From: Luidia sarsii | Lineage: Eukaryota; Echinodermata; Asteroidea; Paxillosida; Luidiidae | DNA length: 64,000 nucleotides | Assembly: GCA_949987565.1 (NCBI GenBank) | Contig: OX465102.1 | Coordinates: forward strand, 11,920,763 to 11,984,762 | Direction of reading: 5' to 3' | Part shown: in pieces, positions 32,473 through 43,479 of the stretch | How positions within the stretch are numbered: position 1 is the first letter of the stretch | How the letters are laid out: every line of letters starts with the position of its first letter | The notes under the pieces: model-generated | What the model saw: the letters and a program-made list of their open reading frames with translations, nothing else | The model's database searches: none | Told to the model about the DNA's origin: nothing | Made by a program: the position numbers and the translations under genes

Positions 32473-32859
32473 TTATTTATTTCAATTCGTTCAACAAAGT
32501 TCCCAGTCAGATTTTCCTTTATTTTTTTTCTGACTAAACAAAAACACAATCTCCATTGTACGTTTGTCTGACAACAGTCGAATGTTTTTGTGGGCACGTA
32601 CGATGTCAAAAAAAAAAATTAAAACGTCATCCTAGCCGGTGACATAATAATTAATATACGACATTGGAAGCCGCTCACTACCTACTGCAGCCATTTCCCG
32701 TAAACGTGCGTGCTGCCGCCATCGCCAGCCACGAACGATTATACGTCCGGCCGGCCGTGCCGCCAGCCCTAGCCAATGTACCCGGGCATGTAAACAGCGC
32801 CCTCTCGTGAGGCCAGCCCGTCACATGCTGATCAGTAATACCTACAATGATGGTACACA

Positions 32860-33802
32860 ACCAGACTGAACCTGGCCGTAAATTTGGGCCTGAATTTCGG
32901 CTGGCCGGAATTTCACTGAACGTAAACTGCTACGGTGTTTCATACATGATACAGTATATTTAAATTTTGTTTTTGCTTGTTTAAAAATCAAAATAAGAAC
33001 AAGACTTGATTAAAACGTTTTGATAGCATTATATTACACATATACAATTATATTTATCATCTATTTTACCAAAATAGCTTAATTTTTAATTCAAAAGTGA
33101 ATCTATCTGGAAAACTAAACATTTGGAAAAGTGATTGTACCCTAGGCTAGGAATTTTATCAAAATCAGTTAAATTTGATATCATCCGAAAGACTACAAAA
33201 TACTACAGAGGATAATTATAGTTAACCCCGACTTTCATAGTCCAGCCAATCTTCCAGCCTAACAAATTTAACATTGACCAAAATCCAATTTCGCTCAGAA
33301 ACTCATTATACGCTGCTAGTCATTACGAAGACCCAAATACTCCTCATTTTGGTCAATGTTAAGTTTGTCAGGCTGGAAGATCGACTGGACTATGAAAGTC
33401 GGGGTGAGCAGTATCCTCTGTAGAATTTCTTAGTCTATCGGATGATATTAAAATTATTAAACTAATTTTAGTAAAGTGCCTAGGGTACAATCACTTTTCC
33501 AAATGTTTAGTTTCCAGATAGGTTTCATTCCAAGTTGATTCCAGAAGATTCATTTTTGTATCAAAAATTTTGTACGTAAACAATAAGTTATTTTGGAAAA
33601 ATAAATGATAAATATTAAGTTTTATATGTGTAATATTATGCTATCATAACGTTTCAATCAAGTCTTTTTTCTTCGTTTTTAAACAAGTAAAAACACAATT
33701 CAAATATAATATGTCATGCATGGGACACCGTAGTGATTTACGGGCAGGGAAATTCCCGCAGCCGAAATTCAGGCCCAAATTAAGGGCCAGGTTCAGTCTG
33801 GT
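32860..33802. mobile_element. 943-bp foldback element, arms about 425-455 bp
   Basis: The left arm (32,860-33,284) begins ACCAGACTGAACCTGGCC and its diverged reverse complement (33,346-33,802) ends GGCCAGGTTCAGTCTGGT. A 61-bp loop lies between. Inner arm ends are ACATTGACCAAAAT / ATTTTGGTCAATGT. Arms differ by many substitutions and small indels, so this hairpin is much older than the giant palindrome that contains it. No coding frame. Confidence 0.9.
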
Positions 33803-33972
33803 AATGATCCATGTACGTACATGTATGTAAAAAACAAAAAATAAACATTGGCCGGAATCTTGGAAGGAGCCGTCCGTTCGTCTCGCCGATTGTCTAGAAC
33901 TTAGAAGTAGGAAAAAAAAGCAGTTTTGTTTGGGGACGATTTAGAAGGGGCAACTTGGAACCAGTGTTCACC

Positions 33973-34047
33973 ATGCCGCTGTTGACGTCGTGCTGTGGGT
34001 GTTGGCAGCTGCGAATGGGGACGTTTGTTAGCTGCGCCTACAGTTTT
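33973..34047 (+). CDS. Candidate first coding exon of a LAPTM4-like membrane protein (partial)
   Basis: After CTTGGAACCAGTGTTCACC, the ATG at 33,973 opens 25 codons reading MPLLTSCCGCWQLRMGTFVS and CAYSF. They end at a consensus donor GTGAGT (34,048) in phase 0. The CCGC-x-(L/V)R-x-GT pattern before a hydrophobic segment resembles the N terminus of LAPTM4 four-helix lysosomal proteins, just before TM1. No second exon is found in the 1.4 kb to the palindrome centre, after which the sequence reverses. The gene is therefore cut off here or continues where this assembly does not show it. The family call rests on a short match. Confidence 0.4.
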
Positions 34048-35228
34048 GTGAGTACAATTTAACAAAGTCTTAGCATTTCTTAATCTTAGCCTATTTAATT
34101 AATGAGCAATAATGTACATTGTACATGTGTATCGTGGGAACCCCCGTTTTCGACGGTACACCGTTTTCGACCCCTAGCCTTCTAACTCTCATCGCACGAT
34201 GAAAACAACTCCGTATAACGATCTCAGACTTCGTATCTTACAGTTGGTTTCCTGCTCTTGTCCGTCACCTTTCCAGTAGGCCAAACTCGTGTGATTCAAA
34301 AAGTTGCTCTTTTGGTAGTCCCACTTACTGGGCCGCTACGGCGCTAGTACTAGTACAGTAGTAGTACTAGTACTAGTAGCTCCCTTAAACGAGTTTTGAG
34401 ATTATCTGTCGCACTAGGGTTAGGGAAAGTGTTAGAAGCAGTGTCGAAAAAAAAACCCAAAGATGAACACACACAAAAAAGAATTTTACAGTGCCACACA
34501 GCATTTTGAGTTATTTTAAGAATTTGTTTTGCGTTTGGCTGCACTGGGACACCTTACTAAACACCACCGACGAAAATAGGTGACGATGCTTACTGCGCGG
34601 TGCGCCGCGGACGTCAACAAAACCTTCTCTATGATTATTCTAATATAGTCTGTGGTGTGGAGAAAGTGACTGAGACCTCTTTTACAAGTGTGATACTTTC
34701 GTCCACATTGTTCAGTTTGAAGAAAAGTCCTTATATCGTCGAAAACTGGTTATTGGAGGATACATTACCTAGCAATGTACAGCCTATAGGCTATAGGCTA
34801 CAGTAACTTCAGCCCTTGTTTTAGTTTTTTAACATTTAACATACCGGTACATGCACAGGTATAGTCCGAGTAACTTGGACCCGGCAAGTCACCCTTTTTT
34901 TATCGAATTTTGAAATTTTGAGATTTGGGTGATTGTAGCCTGTAGGCTGTAGGGTCCAAGGATCATGGCTAAGCTGCATCGTGTAATGTCATCTTTGAAA
35001 AATACCCCCGACCGAAATCCCCAGATTTACCCCCCAAAACACCCGTGAAACCGTCCCACGCGCCCATTGGGGATTCAGTGAGAATAACAGATTCCAATAC
35101 TGGTCATTTTGTTTGACTCACGTTTTGGAAAAGGGAGAAAATTCCCCTCAGTTGACCGTGAACGGGTCGACGAGCCGAGTTGGGGTGGCCATCTTGGATT
35201 TGAAAACTGGATGACATCACCAGGTCCG
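34048..35228. other. Inner left arm, no gene seen
   Basis: Would be intron if the LAPTM4-like exon is real. Contains a CTAGTA-type microsatellite (34,341-34,378) and an ATGTACATTGTACATGTGTA palindromic patch near 34,110-34,130, both longer in the right arm. No further exon recognised. Confidence 0.4.
34341..34378. repeat. CTAGTA-type microsatellite
   Basis: Short GTACTAGTACTAGTA units, self-complementary. The right arm (36,652-36,717) holds about 38 extra bases of the same kind of sequence. Confidence 0.8.
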
Positions 35229-35364
35229 GGTGCGGAGTGGTCTGCGGAAGTCTGCGCGCGCTTGCTCGCGTTGAGCCCTACGACTGTTTCCTGAACATCA
35301 GTGCAAAGCAACGTCCGGGACATTGCACCGCACGCACACACACTTCCGCAGACCACTCCGCACC
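35229..35364. repeat. 23-bp inverted repeat near palindrome centre, left
   Basis: GGTGCGGAGTGGTCTGCGGA(AGT) at 35,229-35,251 faces its exact complement at 35,342-35,364 across a 90-bp loop. This hairpin sits about 70 bp outside the central spacer. Confidence 0.95.
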
Positions 35365-35436
35365 AATGGCAAAAATAATGCCCTTCATCGGTCCACTACA
35401 TCAGCCTCCCCCTACACTGCTGGAGGCAGAATTTTT

Positions 35437-35595
35437 TTATTTTTTTTATTATTATTTTTTTATTAATTTATACATTATTTTACATTTCTTCTACAAATCG
35501 TTTGGGCCAGTGAACCTTTCTGCCCGAATGATTTGTACGTAGGTCCATTTTGTCCTCTACAGTTGGTTTGTGAAGTGGTGCAGTTTGTTGTACGG
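35437..35595. other. Palindrome centre: 159-bp unpaired spacer
   Basis: Arm pairing stops at 35,436 in a T run and resumes at 35,596. The first 40 bases are nearly pure A/T (T runs broken by single A). The rest is mixed sequence with a short internal hairpin: TACAAATCGTTTGGGC near 35,492 faces GCCCGAATGATTTGTA near 35,523. No coding potential is seen. A low-complexity tract exactly at a symmetry axis is what either a fold-back duplication or an assembly join could leave. Confidence 0.9.
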
Positions 35596-35667
35596 AAAAA
35601 TTCTGCCTCCAGCAGTGTAGGGGGAGGCTGATGTAGTGGACCGATGAAGGGCATTATTTTTGCCATT

Positions 35668-35803
35668 GGTGCGGAGTGGTCTGCGGAAGTGTGTGTGCGT
35701 GCGGTGCAATGTCCCGGACGTTGCTTTGCACTGATCTTCAGGAAACAGTCGTAGGGCTCAACGCGAGCAAGCGCGCGCAGACTTCCGCAGACCACTCCGC
35801 ACC
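35668..35803. repeat. 23-bp inverted repeat near palindrome centre, right
   Basis: Mirror of 35,229-35,364 (35,668-35,690 against 35,781-35,803). All four copies of the 23-mer within 575 bp can pair with one another in several ways. Confidence 0.95.
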
Positions 35804-37063
35804 CGGACCTGGTGATGTCATCCAGTTTTCAAATCCAAGATGGCCACCCCAACTCGGCTCGTCGACCCGTTCACGGTCAACTGAGGGGAATTTTCTCCCT
35901 TTTCCAAAACGTGAGTCAAACAAAATGACCAGTATTGAAATCTGTTATTCTCACTGAATCCCCAATGGGCGCGTGGGACGGTTTCACGGGTGTTTTGGGG
36001 GGTAAATCTGGGGATTTCGGTCGGGGGTATTTTTCAAAGATGACATTACACGATGCAGCTTAGCCATGATCCTTGGACCCTACAGCCTACAGGCTACAAT
36101 CACCCAAATCTCAAAATTTCAAAATTCGATAAAAAAAGGGTGACTTGCCGGGTCCAAGTTACTCGGACTATACCTGTGCATGTACCGGTATGTTAAATGT
36201 TAAAAAACTAAAACAAGGGCTGAAGTTACTGTAGCCTATAGGCTGTACATTGCTAGGTAATGTATCCTCCAATAACCAGTTTTCGACGATATAAGGACTT
36301 TTCTTCAAACTGAACAATGTGGACGAAAGTATCACACTAGTAAAAGAGGTCTCAGTCACTTTCTCCACACCACAGACTATATTAGAATAATCATAGAGAA
36401 GGTTTTGTTGACGTCCGCGGCGCACCGCGCAGTAAGCATCGTCACCTATTTTCGTCGGTGGTGTTTAGTAAGGTGTCCCAGTGCAGCCAAACGCAAAACA
36501 AATTCTTAAAATAATTCAAAATGCTGTGTGGCACTGTAAAATTCTTTTTTGTGTGTGTTCATCTTTGGTTTTTTTTTTCGACACTGCTTCTAACACTTTC
36601 CCTAACCCTAGTGCGACAGATAATCTCAAAACTCGTTTAAGGGAGCTACTAGTACTAGTACTACTACTGTACTAGTACTGAGTAGTAGTAGTAGTACTAC
36701 TACAAAGTACTAGTACTAGCGCCGTAGCGGCCCAGTAAGTGGGACTACCAAAAGAGCAACTTTTTGAATCACACGAGTTTGGCCTACTGGAAAAGCCTTA
36801 ACTTTCCACATTTTCGGTGACGGACAAGAGCAGGAAACCAACTGTAAGATACGAAGTCTGAGATCGTTATACGGAGTTGTTTTCATCGTGCGATGAGAGT
36901 TAGAAGGCTAAGGGTCGAAAACGGTGTACCGTCGAAAACGGGGGTTCCCACGATACACATGTACAATGTACATTATCGATACACATGTACAATGTACATT
37001 ATTGCTCATTAATTAAATAGGCTAAGATTAAGAAATGCTAAGACTTTGTTAAATTGTACTCAC
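35804..37063. other. Inner right arm, no gene seen
   Basis: Mirror of 34,048-35,228 plus three private insertions of about 26, 22 and 38 bp between 36,650 and 37,010. One is a tandem duplication of an ATACACATGTACAATGTACA-containing 26-mer near 36,950-37,000. Confidence 0.45.
36652..36717. repeat. Expanded CTAGTA-type microsatellite
   Basis: Counterpart of 34,341-34,378 with an added GTAGTAGTAGTACTACTACA segment. Able to form hairpins. Confidence 0.8.
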
Positions 37064-37138
37064 CAAGCTGTAGGCGCAGCTAACAAACGTCCCCATCCGC
37101 AGCTGCCAACACCCACAGCACGACGTCAACAGCGGCAT
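37064..37138 (-). CDS. Mirror of candidate LAPTM4-like first exon (partial)
   Basis: Same 75-bp exon on the minus strand with donor ACTCAC (37,058-37,063, complement of GTGAGT). It differs by a synonymous Arg codon change and Phe to Leu at codon 25. Retention of the frame and donor in both arms, with a mostly conservative difference, supports real coding sequence. It too points toward the palindrome centre. Confidence 0.4.
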
Positions 37139-37308
37139 GGTGAACACTGGTTCCAAGTTGCCCCTTCTAAATCGTCCCCAAACAAAACTGCTTTTTTTTC
37201 CTACTTCTAAGTTCTAGACAATCGGCGAGACGAACGGACGGCTCCTTCCAAGATTCCGGCCAATGTTTATTTTTTGTTTTTTACATACATGTACGTACAT
37301 GGATCATT

Positions 37309-38251
37309 ACCAGACTGAACCTGGCCCTAAATTTGGGCCTGAATTTCGGCTGCGGGAATTTCCCTGCCCGTAAATCACTATGGTGTCCCATGCCTGACAT
37401 ATTATATTTGAATTGTGTTTTTACTTGTTTAAAAACGAAGAAAAAAGACTTGATTGAAACGTTATGATAGCATAATATTACACATATAAAACTTAATATT
37501 TATCATTTATTTTTCCAAAATAACTTATTGTTTACGTACAAAAGTTTTGATACAAAAATGAATCTTCTGGAATCAACTTGGAATGAAACCTATCTGGAAA
37601 ACTAAACATTTGGAAAAGTGATTGTACCCTAGGCACTTTACTAAAATTAGTTTAATAATTTTAATATCATCCGATAGACTAAGAAATTCTACAGAGGATA
37701 CTGCTCACCCCGACTTTCATAGTCCAGTCGATCTTCCAGCCTGACAAACTTAACATTGACCAAAATGAGGAGTATTTGGGTCTTCGTAATGACTAGCAGC
37801 GTATAATGAGTTTCTGAGCGAAATTGGATTTTGGTCAATGTTAAATTTGTTAGGCTGGAAGATTGGCTGGACTATGAAAGTCGGGGTTAACTATAATTAT
37901 CCTCTGTAGTATTTTGTAGTCTTTCGGATGATATCAAATTTAACTGATTTTGATAAAATTCCTAGCCTAGGGTACAATCACTTTTCCAAATGTTTAGTTT
38001 TCCAGATAGATTCACTTTTGAATTAAAAATTAAGCTATTTTGGCAAAATAAATGATAAATATGATTGTATATGTGTAATATAATGCTATCAAAACGTTTT
38101 AATCAAGTCTTGTTCTTATTTTGATTTTTAAACAAGCAAAAACAAAATTTAAATATACTGTATCATGTATGAAACACCGTAGCAGTTTACGTTCAGTGAA
38201 ATTCCGGCCAGCCGAAATTCAGGCCCAAATTTACGGCCAGGTTCAGTCTGG
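37309..38251. mobile_element. Mirror of 943-bp foldback element
   Basis: Reverse complement of 32,860-33,802, same length. Confidence 0.9.
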
Positions 38252-38639
38252 TTGTGTACCATCATTGTAGGTATTACTGATCAGCATGTGACGGGCTGGC
38301 CTCACGAGAGGGCGCTGTTTACATGCCCGGGTACATTGGCTAGGGCTGGCGGCACGGCCGGCCGGACGTATAATCGTTCGTGGCTGGCGATGGCGGCAGC
38401 ACGCACGTTTACGGGAAATGGCTGCAGTAGGTAGTGAGCGGCTTCCAATGTCGTATATTAATTATTATGTCACCGGCTAGGATGACGTTTTAATTTTTTT
38501 TTTTGACATCGTACGTGCCCACAAAAACATTCGACTGTTGTCAGACAAACGTACAATGGAGATTGTGTTTTTGTTTAGTCAGAAAAAAAATAAAGGAAAA
38601 TCTGACTGGGAACTTTGTTGAACGAATTGAAATAAATAA

Positions 38640-38790
38640 CAGTGAAGAAAATTTTGACTGGACAGGGATTTGAACCTGAGACCTATGCTTCGGCATTATC
38701 AGCGCATTTTTATCCTCTCAGCTTTTCAGCCCTTAGATGCATGGTGGCCTTCCCAAAAATGTAAACTTTCTTTGCCGAAGTGGTTGTATC
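38640..38790 (-). mobile_element. Mirror of second SINE copy
   Basis: Reverse complement of 32,322-32,472. GGGATTTGAACCTGAGACC at 38,665-38,683 is the complement of the B box. Confidence 0.55.
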
Positions 38791-39154
38791 TGTATAAATT
38801 ATTTCGGTCCAAACACTGTGCATGCAGGGGTGTCTTTTTTATCAGGAAACCTGGAAACCTTTTGGGAAATGGGGAACAAACGGTAAAAAGGGGAAGCATA
38901 AACGATCGATAAGACTTAAGGCTTTGCATGGTGGGTTAATCAATAATTATAGGAAGGTTTGCGGTGACACCATATACCGGTATAAGGTATCTTAAAGAAG
39001 AGGTGTGGTTCTGAAACGATAGGTAATATTCTTATGGGTTGTAAAGACTTGTTACAGTGGAAATTGGTTCTTATTAGGCCTATACCATTATAATTATGGG
39101 TTTTTTTCGGGTTGGGGCAATCGAATTAATTATTTTTGGGGTTACCAGACAGTC

Positions 39155-39356
39155 ATGGATCAGGCTTCGTCTTCAGGCTGGATGTGATTTGTCGCCGAAT
39201 TTGAAAGTTTGCTGGTTTGATTAAGAACATAACAGAATAATCATCCACCAAGAAACTGGCCACGCACTTGTTCCTAGATGCCTGTGACATTTTAGCGGGT
39301 AGGAGAAAAATGAACGACGCGAAGCCAGACCCTAAGCCTTCATTGCGTAAACGGCC
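39155..39356. mobile_element. Mirror of second GGCCGTTT-end MITE
   Basis: Reverse complement of 31,756-31,957. Confidence 0.55.
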
Positions 39357-39484
39357 TTAGGCAGACCATAATACATCGCAATGCAAAACGTAACTGAGCA
39401 CGATTGGAAGGAAAAGGGGGCAACAGCGCCGCCAACGGCAGGGCAAACCTAAAAAATAAGGTCCCTATCCCTGTATTATTTTTT

Positions 39485-39671
39485 TACGCAGTGGCTGTTG
39501 TTACGGCAGTCGTCCGTGTGGTTCCCTGACTTGATTGTATTTCGTCAGCAGTGCAGGCTGGTTGAACCAGTCTATTAGCTGATAGTCTGGTTCCAAGAGC
39601 TAAACATCCTGACAAATACTGTGAAGTCAGGGAACCATACGGGCGACTGCCGTAACAACAGCCACTGCGTA
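39485..39671. mobile_element. Mirror of TACGCAGTGGCTG MITE
   Basis: Reverse complement of 31,441-31,627, equal length. Confidence 0.9.
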
Positions 39672-41183
39672 TTTTTAAAAGCCTGGATTCATCGAACAGA
39701 CTGTTCTTTTGGTTACCCGCGCTAGCATAATGACTACGTGACATTGGACTCGAGACATTTATTGTGAATTTCACTTTCAGTGTGTATAATTATGTTAATG
39801 TAGGCCTATAGGCACTTGTTTTATTCTGGGAATGTCCGGGGGCTGAAGCCAAGGTGGAAACAAATAAGCGTTGCACTTTCTATAATTCTGGATGGCAAGT
39901 TACGGCAGTCTGATCAACAAGTCACAGACTGTGCTGGGTGTAGGGCTGGGGAAATGAACCGGTGTAGCCAGTCTCAGCTGCCCGGGCATGCTCAGCTGTC
40001 CGGCTGACCAAAATAATGATGCCATGCCATGCCCGTGCATTACAGAGAAGAGACAGATTGAAGAGAAGAGGGTATTCATTTGTGGAAATAAAACATTGTG
40101 GCTGAGGCGTGTAGTCACAAACAAAGTTTTGTGTAACCTGTTACATCTGGTTGAAAATGTGTCCCGATATTATTATTATTATCACGACTTATCGGAACTG
40201 GTTGACCTATGGAGTTACCGGTAATACCAATAATATCGACTAGTGCATCGTTCTCTAATAATCATCAACTTTTATCATGTTTTTTTTCTGTTTTCGAGAT
40301 TTTACCTCACAAGATTCCTCTGCTATGATAATTGGCATAATAGGTTTCCCGGGAATTTGTAAGGTGTTTAGATCATAAGATCACGGGGTCAAGGTGTCTT
40401 GCTCTAATCCTTATTTTTTTCAAACAAATAAATGAAAAACTGACTGGGAATATTTGATTTTTTTTAAAATAAAAATGGCAAATAAATCGACTTAAATCTT
40501 AAAATGTACGGTACATTTTCCTACAACCCAGCATTCAAGTAAGTAACTGTGCACTTTTGAGTTTTCCAGAAAGCCCTGGCATTCCTGGCTTTAAGAAAAA
40601 AAGTATCCATAATTGTAATATAGTTACTTTTATTTGCTGAGTTACGGGATTGCCCGTAGGACGCATACAACCCTAACGCCGAACTACCTGAAATTCCGTG
40701 GTCGATTGTTAGGTTTGTGATATGGTTTATGATTATTTTATGATTTTCTTTTAATCATAATAAAGTAAATTTCATACTCTTTCCACTGGTATATAGTTTG
40801 TTTGGGTCTTATTATTTTTTTTTTGGAAAAGCTGTCATTGACAATTTTCTCTTGCCAATGCGGTTTTTTTTATTGTGATAGGGGCTTAGGCAGGGACACT
40901 GTGTGCTGTGACCAGTCAGGCGGATATGGGTTAGTCATCATTTAAAATGTTGTTGTACATGCAGATCCATCAGCCACACAACTGTTTATCAGTATATAGT
41001 ATGTTTGTCAGCAGACGAAGCTCTGCTAGATCGTACACACTTAATACTTTGTCTTCAATTTGTATTGTATTCAAGCTATGAATAATTTCATAGTGCAGGG
41101 CGTTTTGGTTGACTTGTGTAGCCCTTATCCAGTTCATTGATCATCCTACGATGGAATCTTCAGTGACAGTGAGTTTTGACTCA
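39672..41183. other. Right-arm AT-rich intergenic DNA
   Basis: Mirror of 29,946-31,440. It carries a 17-bp insertion near 39,840-39,860 (AAGCCAAGGTGGAAACA) relative to the left arm. No gene seen. Confidence 0.4.
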
Positions 41184-41563
41184 TTAAAGGGATAACACAA
41201 CATTGATCGATGTAAAAGAATAGTATCCATACGTTGTCTGATCCAACATATGCATGAAATAGCACACATGTGGAAGTTTCAGCCCAATCCGCTAACCAAG
41301 TCCCGAGAACAATGGTTAAAAACCGCTTCAGTTGTATCGCGTAAATGCAGCATTCAACGAATTGCTCTGAAAAAACCCACCATTTGGATCTCGGCGAGAC
41401 GTAAACGATTTCTTAACTTTTTTACTCCAACAATACAATATTTTTAGGCAGAAATTATTTCAGTGCGAGGTTTCTACTATAACCATCTTCAAACTGTATA
41501 CGTTTTATGTAGGCTGAAATCAGTACACATTATTTTCGATCTTACCAATGTTGTATAGGGGCT
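41184..41563. mobile_element. Mirror of MITE upstream of full GPCR
   Basis: Reverse complement of 29,566-29,945. Confidence 0.6.
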
Positions 41564-41596
41564 ATTTTACTAAGGCTACATAGGCTAGTAAGGTTA

Positions 41597-41896
41597 CAGT
41601 TTCAGGCGGCCCGGGCCTGCTTTTACTGGCCACTGACACCCAAGCTGTTGCCAAAAGCAGTGCTCCGATGGCCACTGCACTGTCAGACGCATTGAAGATT
41701 TGTTTCTTTTAATCTGTTGGACGGCCTTAGGCTTCCTACATGCCTGCAGTCCCATCGGTTAAGACAAAGCAAGCAAATACCCCTAGGGTGACTTTGCTTG
41801 GAAAGAGCAAAAGTAAAAGTGGGGGAGAGAGGGAGGGGAATTTCTTAGCGAGGGGCGAACTGTAAACGGGAATATCTAGTTTTGACTTTCACTTTT
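41597..41896. promoter_or_regulatory. Mirror of GPCR upstream block
   Basis: Reverse complement of 29,233-29,532, upstream of the right-arm GPCR start at 42,007. Confidence 0.45.
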
Positions 41897-42006
41897 TGCC
41901 ATTTTAAGTCAGTGTCACTGGAAAAATTGCAAGATATATATATGTGAAAAGAGAAAACACTGACATTCAACCCGGTGGAACGAAAAACCAACTGAAGGAA
42001 AGAAAA

Positions 42007-43479
42007 ATGGAGACGTCTCAATTTCCAAGGGAGATTAGAGAGGTTTGGACCAGTTTAGATATTTTCAAAGAGAGGCTAATTTACCGAATGCAGCTGTGTT
42101 ACCTTATCATTGCATCCATGGGACTCCTTCTCAATGCAGTCTTCCTCCTGGTGGTGTTCCGTGTCAGGTCCATGCGTACCGGTCTCAACATCTTCCTGGT
42201 CAACCTGGCCATCGCCGATTCCCTGCTTCTAATGAGCAACTTGCTCATGGTAGCGCTAACCTTCCGGGAGAGTGTGACGCAGGTCGATAGGGGCCAACCG
42301 TGGTTCCGGTTCCTCCTCTGGCTCATGTATGGCGCACAGTCCACCTCCGTTTGTTGCATCACGGCCATTGCCGCTGAACGCTTCATGGCCGTCTGCAGGC
42401 CCATCACCTTCAGAGCTTCTGCCGGCGGGCAACGGACGGCCAAGATACTGGCCGGAGTCTGGATAGCTGGGCTCAGCTTAGGAGCGACCTTCAGCGGTCT
42501 AGCGTATAAAACTCATGAGATGCAGACTACCTCCTACTTCATCCGCCTGGTGTTATTCGTGAGCAACGCATCCATCACCGCTTCCCTGTACGTCTACTTG
42601 GTGTTCCGGCTGAACAAGCAGTCTGCCGCCATCGCGCTCCCACACACCAACAAAACCCGCCCGCGGCACAGGACCCTCTGCATGCTCATCTTCAACACGG
42701 CCGTCTTCTACCTCCTGAGCTCCATTGAAATTATACACTTATTTATACTCATAAAGACCGTTACAGGCCTATACAGCTTCGACCTGGCTAATACACAGCA
42801 CAGCATTATGGTGATGCATGGCCTGGGAGCGTCCAAGCAGGTCTTGGCACTCATCAACAGCTCGGTCAACTCCTTCATCTACAGCATCACAAATGCCAGG
42901 TACCGGTCAGCAGTGGTTGATTGCTTCTCTTCCTTGGTGCCACGCAGGTGTGCTCACAGCCAACGGCATGATAACCCTCCAAACCATCGCCATGGCAGAC
43001 GTGACCGACCCTCGAGGCCAGGTGAGCGGACTCAACCTCGGGTACAGTACGTGGCGGCAGCTTCCAGAGACGCCAACAAGGAACGTGGTGGAACTGACTG
43101 CGCAGAGACAATGGGGGCGGCATGCCTGCAGGCAACAACCGTGATCAGCCTAGATCAAAATATCAGGGTGCCAACCTGCGGAATCCAAATGAGCGAAGAC
43201 TCTAACATCGATACCATCCTCCAGGAACTCAACCAGCCCAGATCCATTCACCTTCGACCCATAAGGCAGAAACCCATTCACCAGGAACCCAACCCCCAGA
43301 CACCCATCCACCATGCATCCATTTACCAGGAACCCATCCACCCGAGTACCATCCACCAGGAACCCATCCACCAGGAACGCATCAACCAGACACCCATCCA
43401 CAAGGCACCCATCCAGCTGGAACCCAACCAGCAGAGTCCCATCCACCAGGAACTGATCCACTCGACACTCATCCACTAG
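42007..43479 (+). CDS. Class A GPCR, right-arm copy with shortened tail, 490 aa
   Basis: The seven-helix part matches the left copy, with substitutions such as Ile to Ser and Leu to Ile in TM6, Thr to Ala at the start of TM7, Glu to Asp in VVECF and Arg to His in CARSQ. Just after SNIDT a one-base deletion moves the tail into the PIHQE frame at once, so it ends 110 residues earlier, at LIHSTLIH. Core motifs (ERF, NSFIY) are unchanged and signalling capacity may be unaffected. The start is the first in-frame ATG (42,007). Confidence 0.85.
   Translation: METSQFPREIREVWTSLDIFKERLIYRMQLCYLIIASMGLLLNAVFLLVVFRVRSMRTGLNIFLVNLAIADSLLLMSNLLMVALTFRESVTQVDRGQPWFRFLLWLMYGAQSTSVCCITAIAAERFMAVCRPITFRASAGGQRTAKILAGVWIAGLSLGATFSGLAYKTHEMQTTSYFIRLVLFVSNASITASLYVYLVFRLNKQSAAIALPHTNKTRPRHRTLCMLIFNTAVFYLLSSIEIIHLFILIKTVTGLYSFDLANTQHSIMVMHGLGASKQVLALINSSVNSFIYSITNARYRSAVVDCFSSLVPRRCAHSQRHDNPPNHRHGRRDRPSRPGERTQPRVQYVAAASRDANKERGGTDCAETMGAACLQATTVISLDQNIRVPTCGIQMSEDSNIDTILQELNQPRSIHLRPIRQKPIHQEPNPQTPIHHASIYQEPIHPSTIHQEPIHQERINQTPIHKAPIQLEPNQQSPIHQELIHSTLIH

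Larger units (their letters stand above)
7128..35436 (+). repeat. Left arm of giant palindrome (28.3 kb visible)
   Basis: The whole interval recurs in reverse complement at 35,596-64,000. Anchors: 7,128 pairs with 64,000, 11,640 with 59,488, 16,431 with 54,698, 29,122 with 42,007, 33,973 with 37,138 and 35,431 with 35,601. The coordinate sum is 71,128 at every anchor I checked between 7.1 and 15.3 kb, so there is little or no net indel there. It then shifts by small steps (71,129, 71,115, 71,129, 71,112, 71,025, 71,032) across minisatellites and MITE-rich parts. Base differences are sparse. The outer end lies outside the window. Confidence 0.98.

Noticed and set aside
35229..35803. A replication origin or CRISPR-like array at the palindrome axis
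   Set aside because: Only four copies of one 23-mer in inverted, not direct, arrangement; no spacer periodicity or origin motif.
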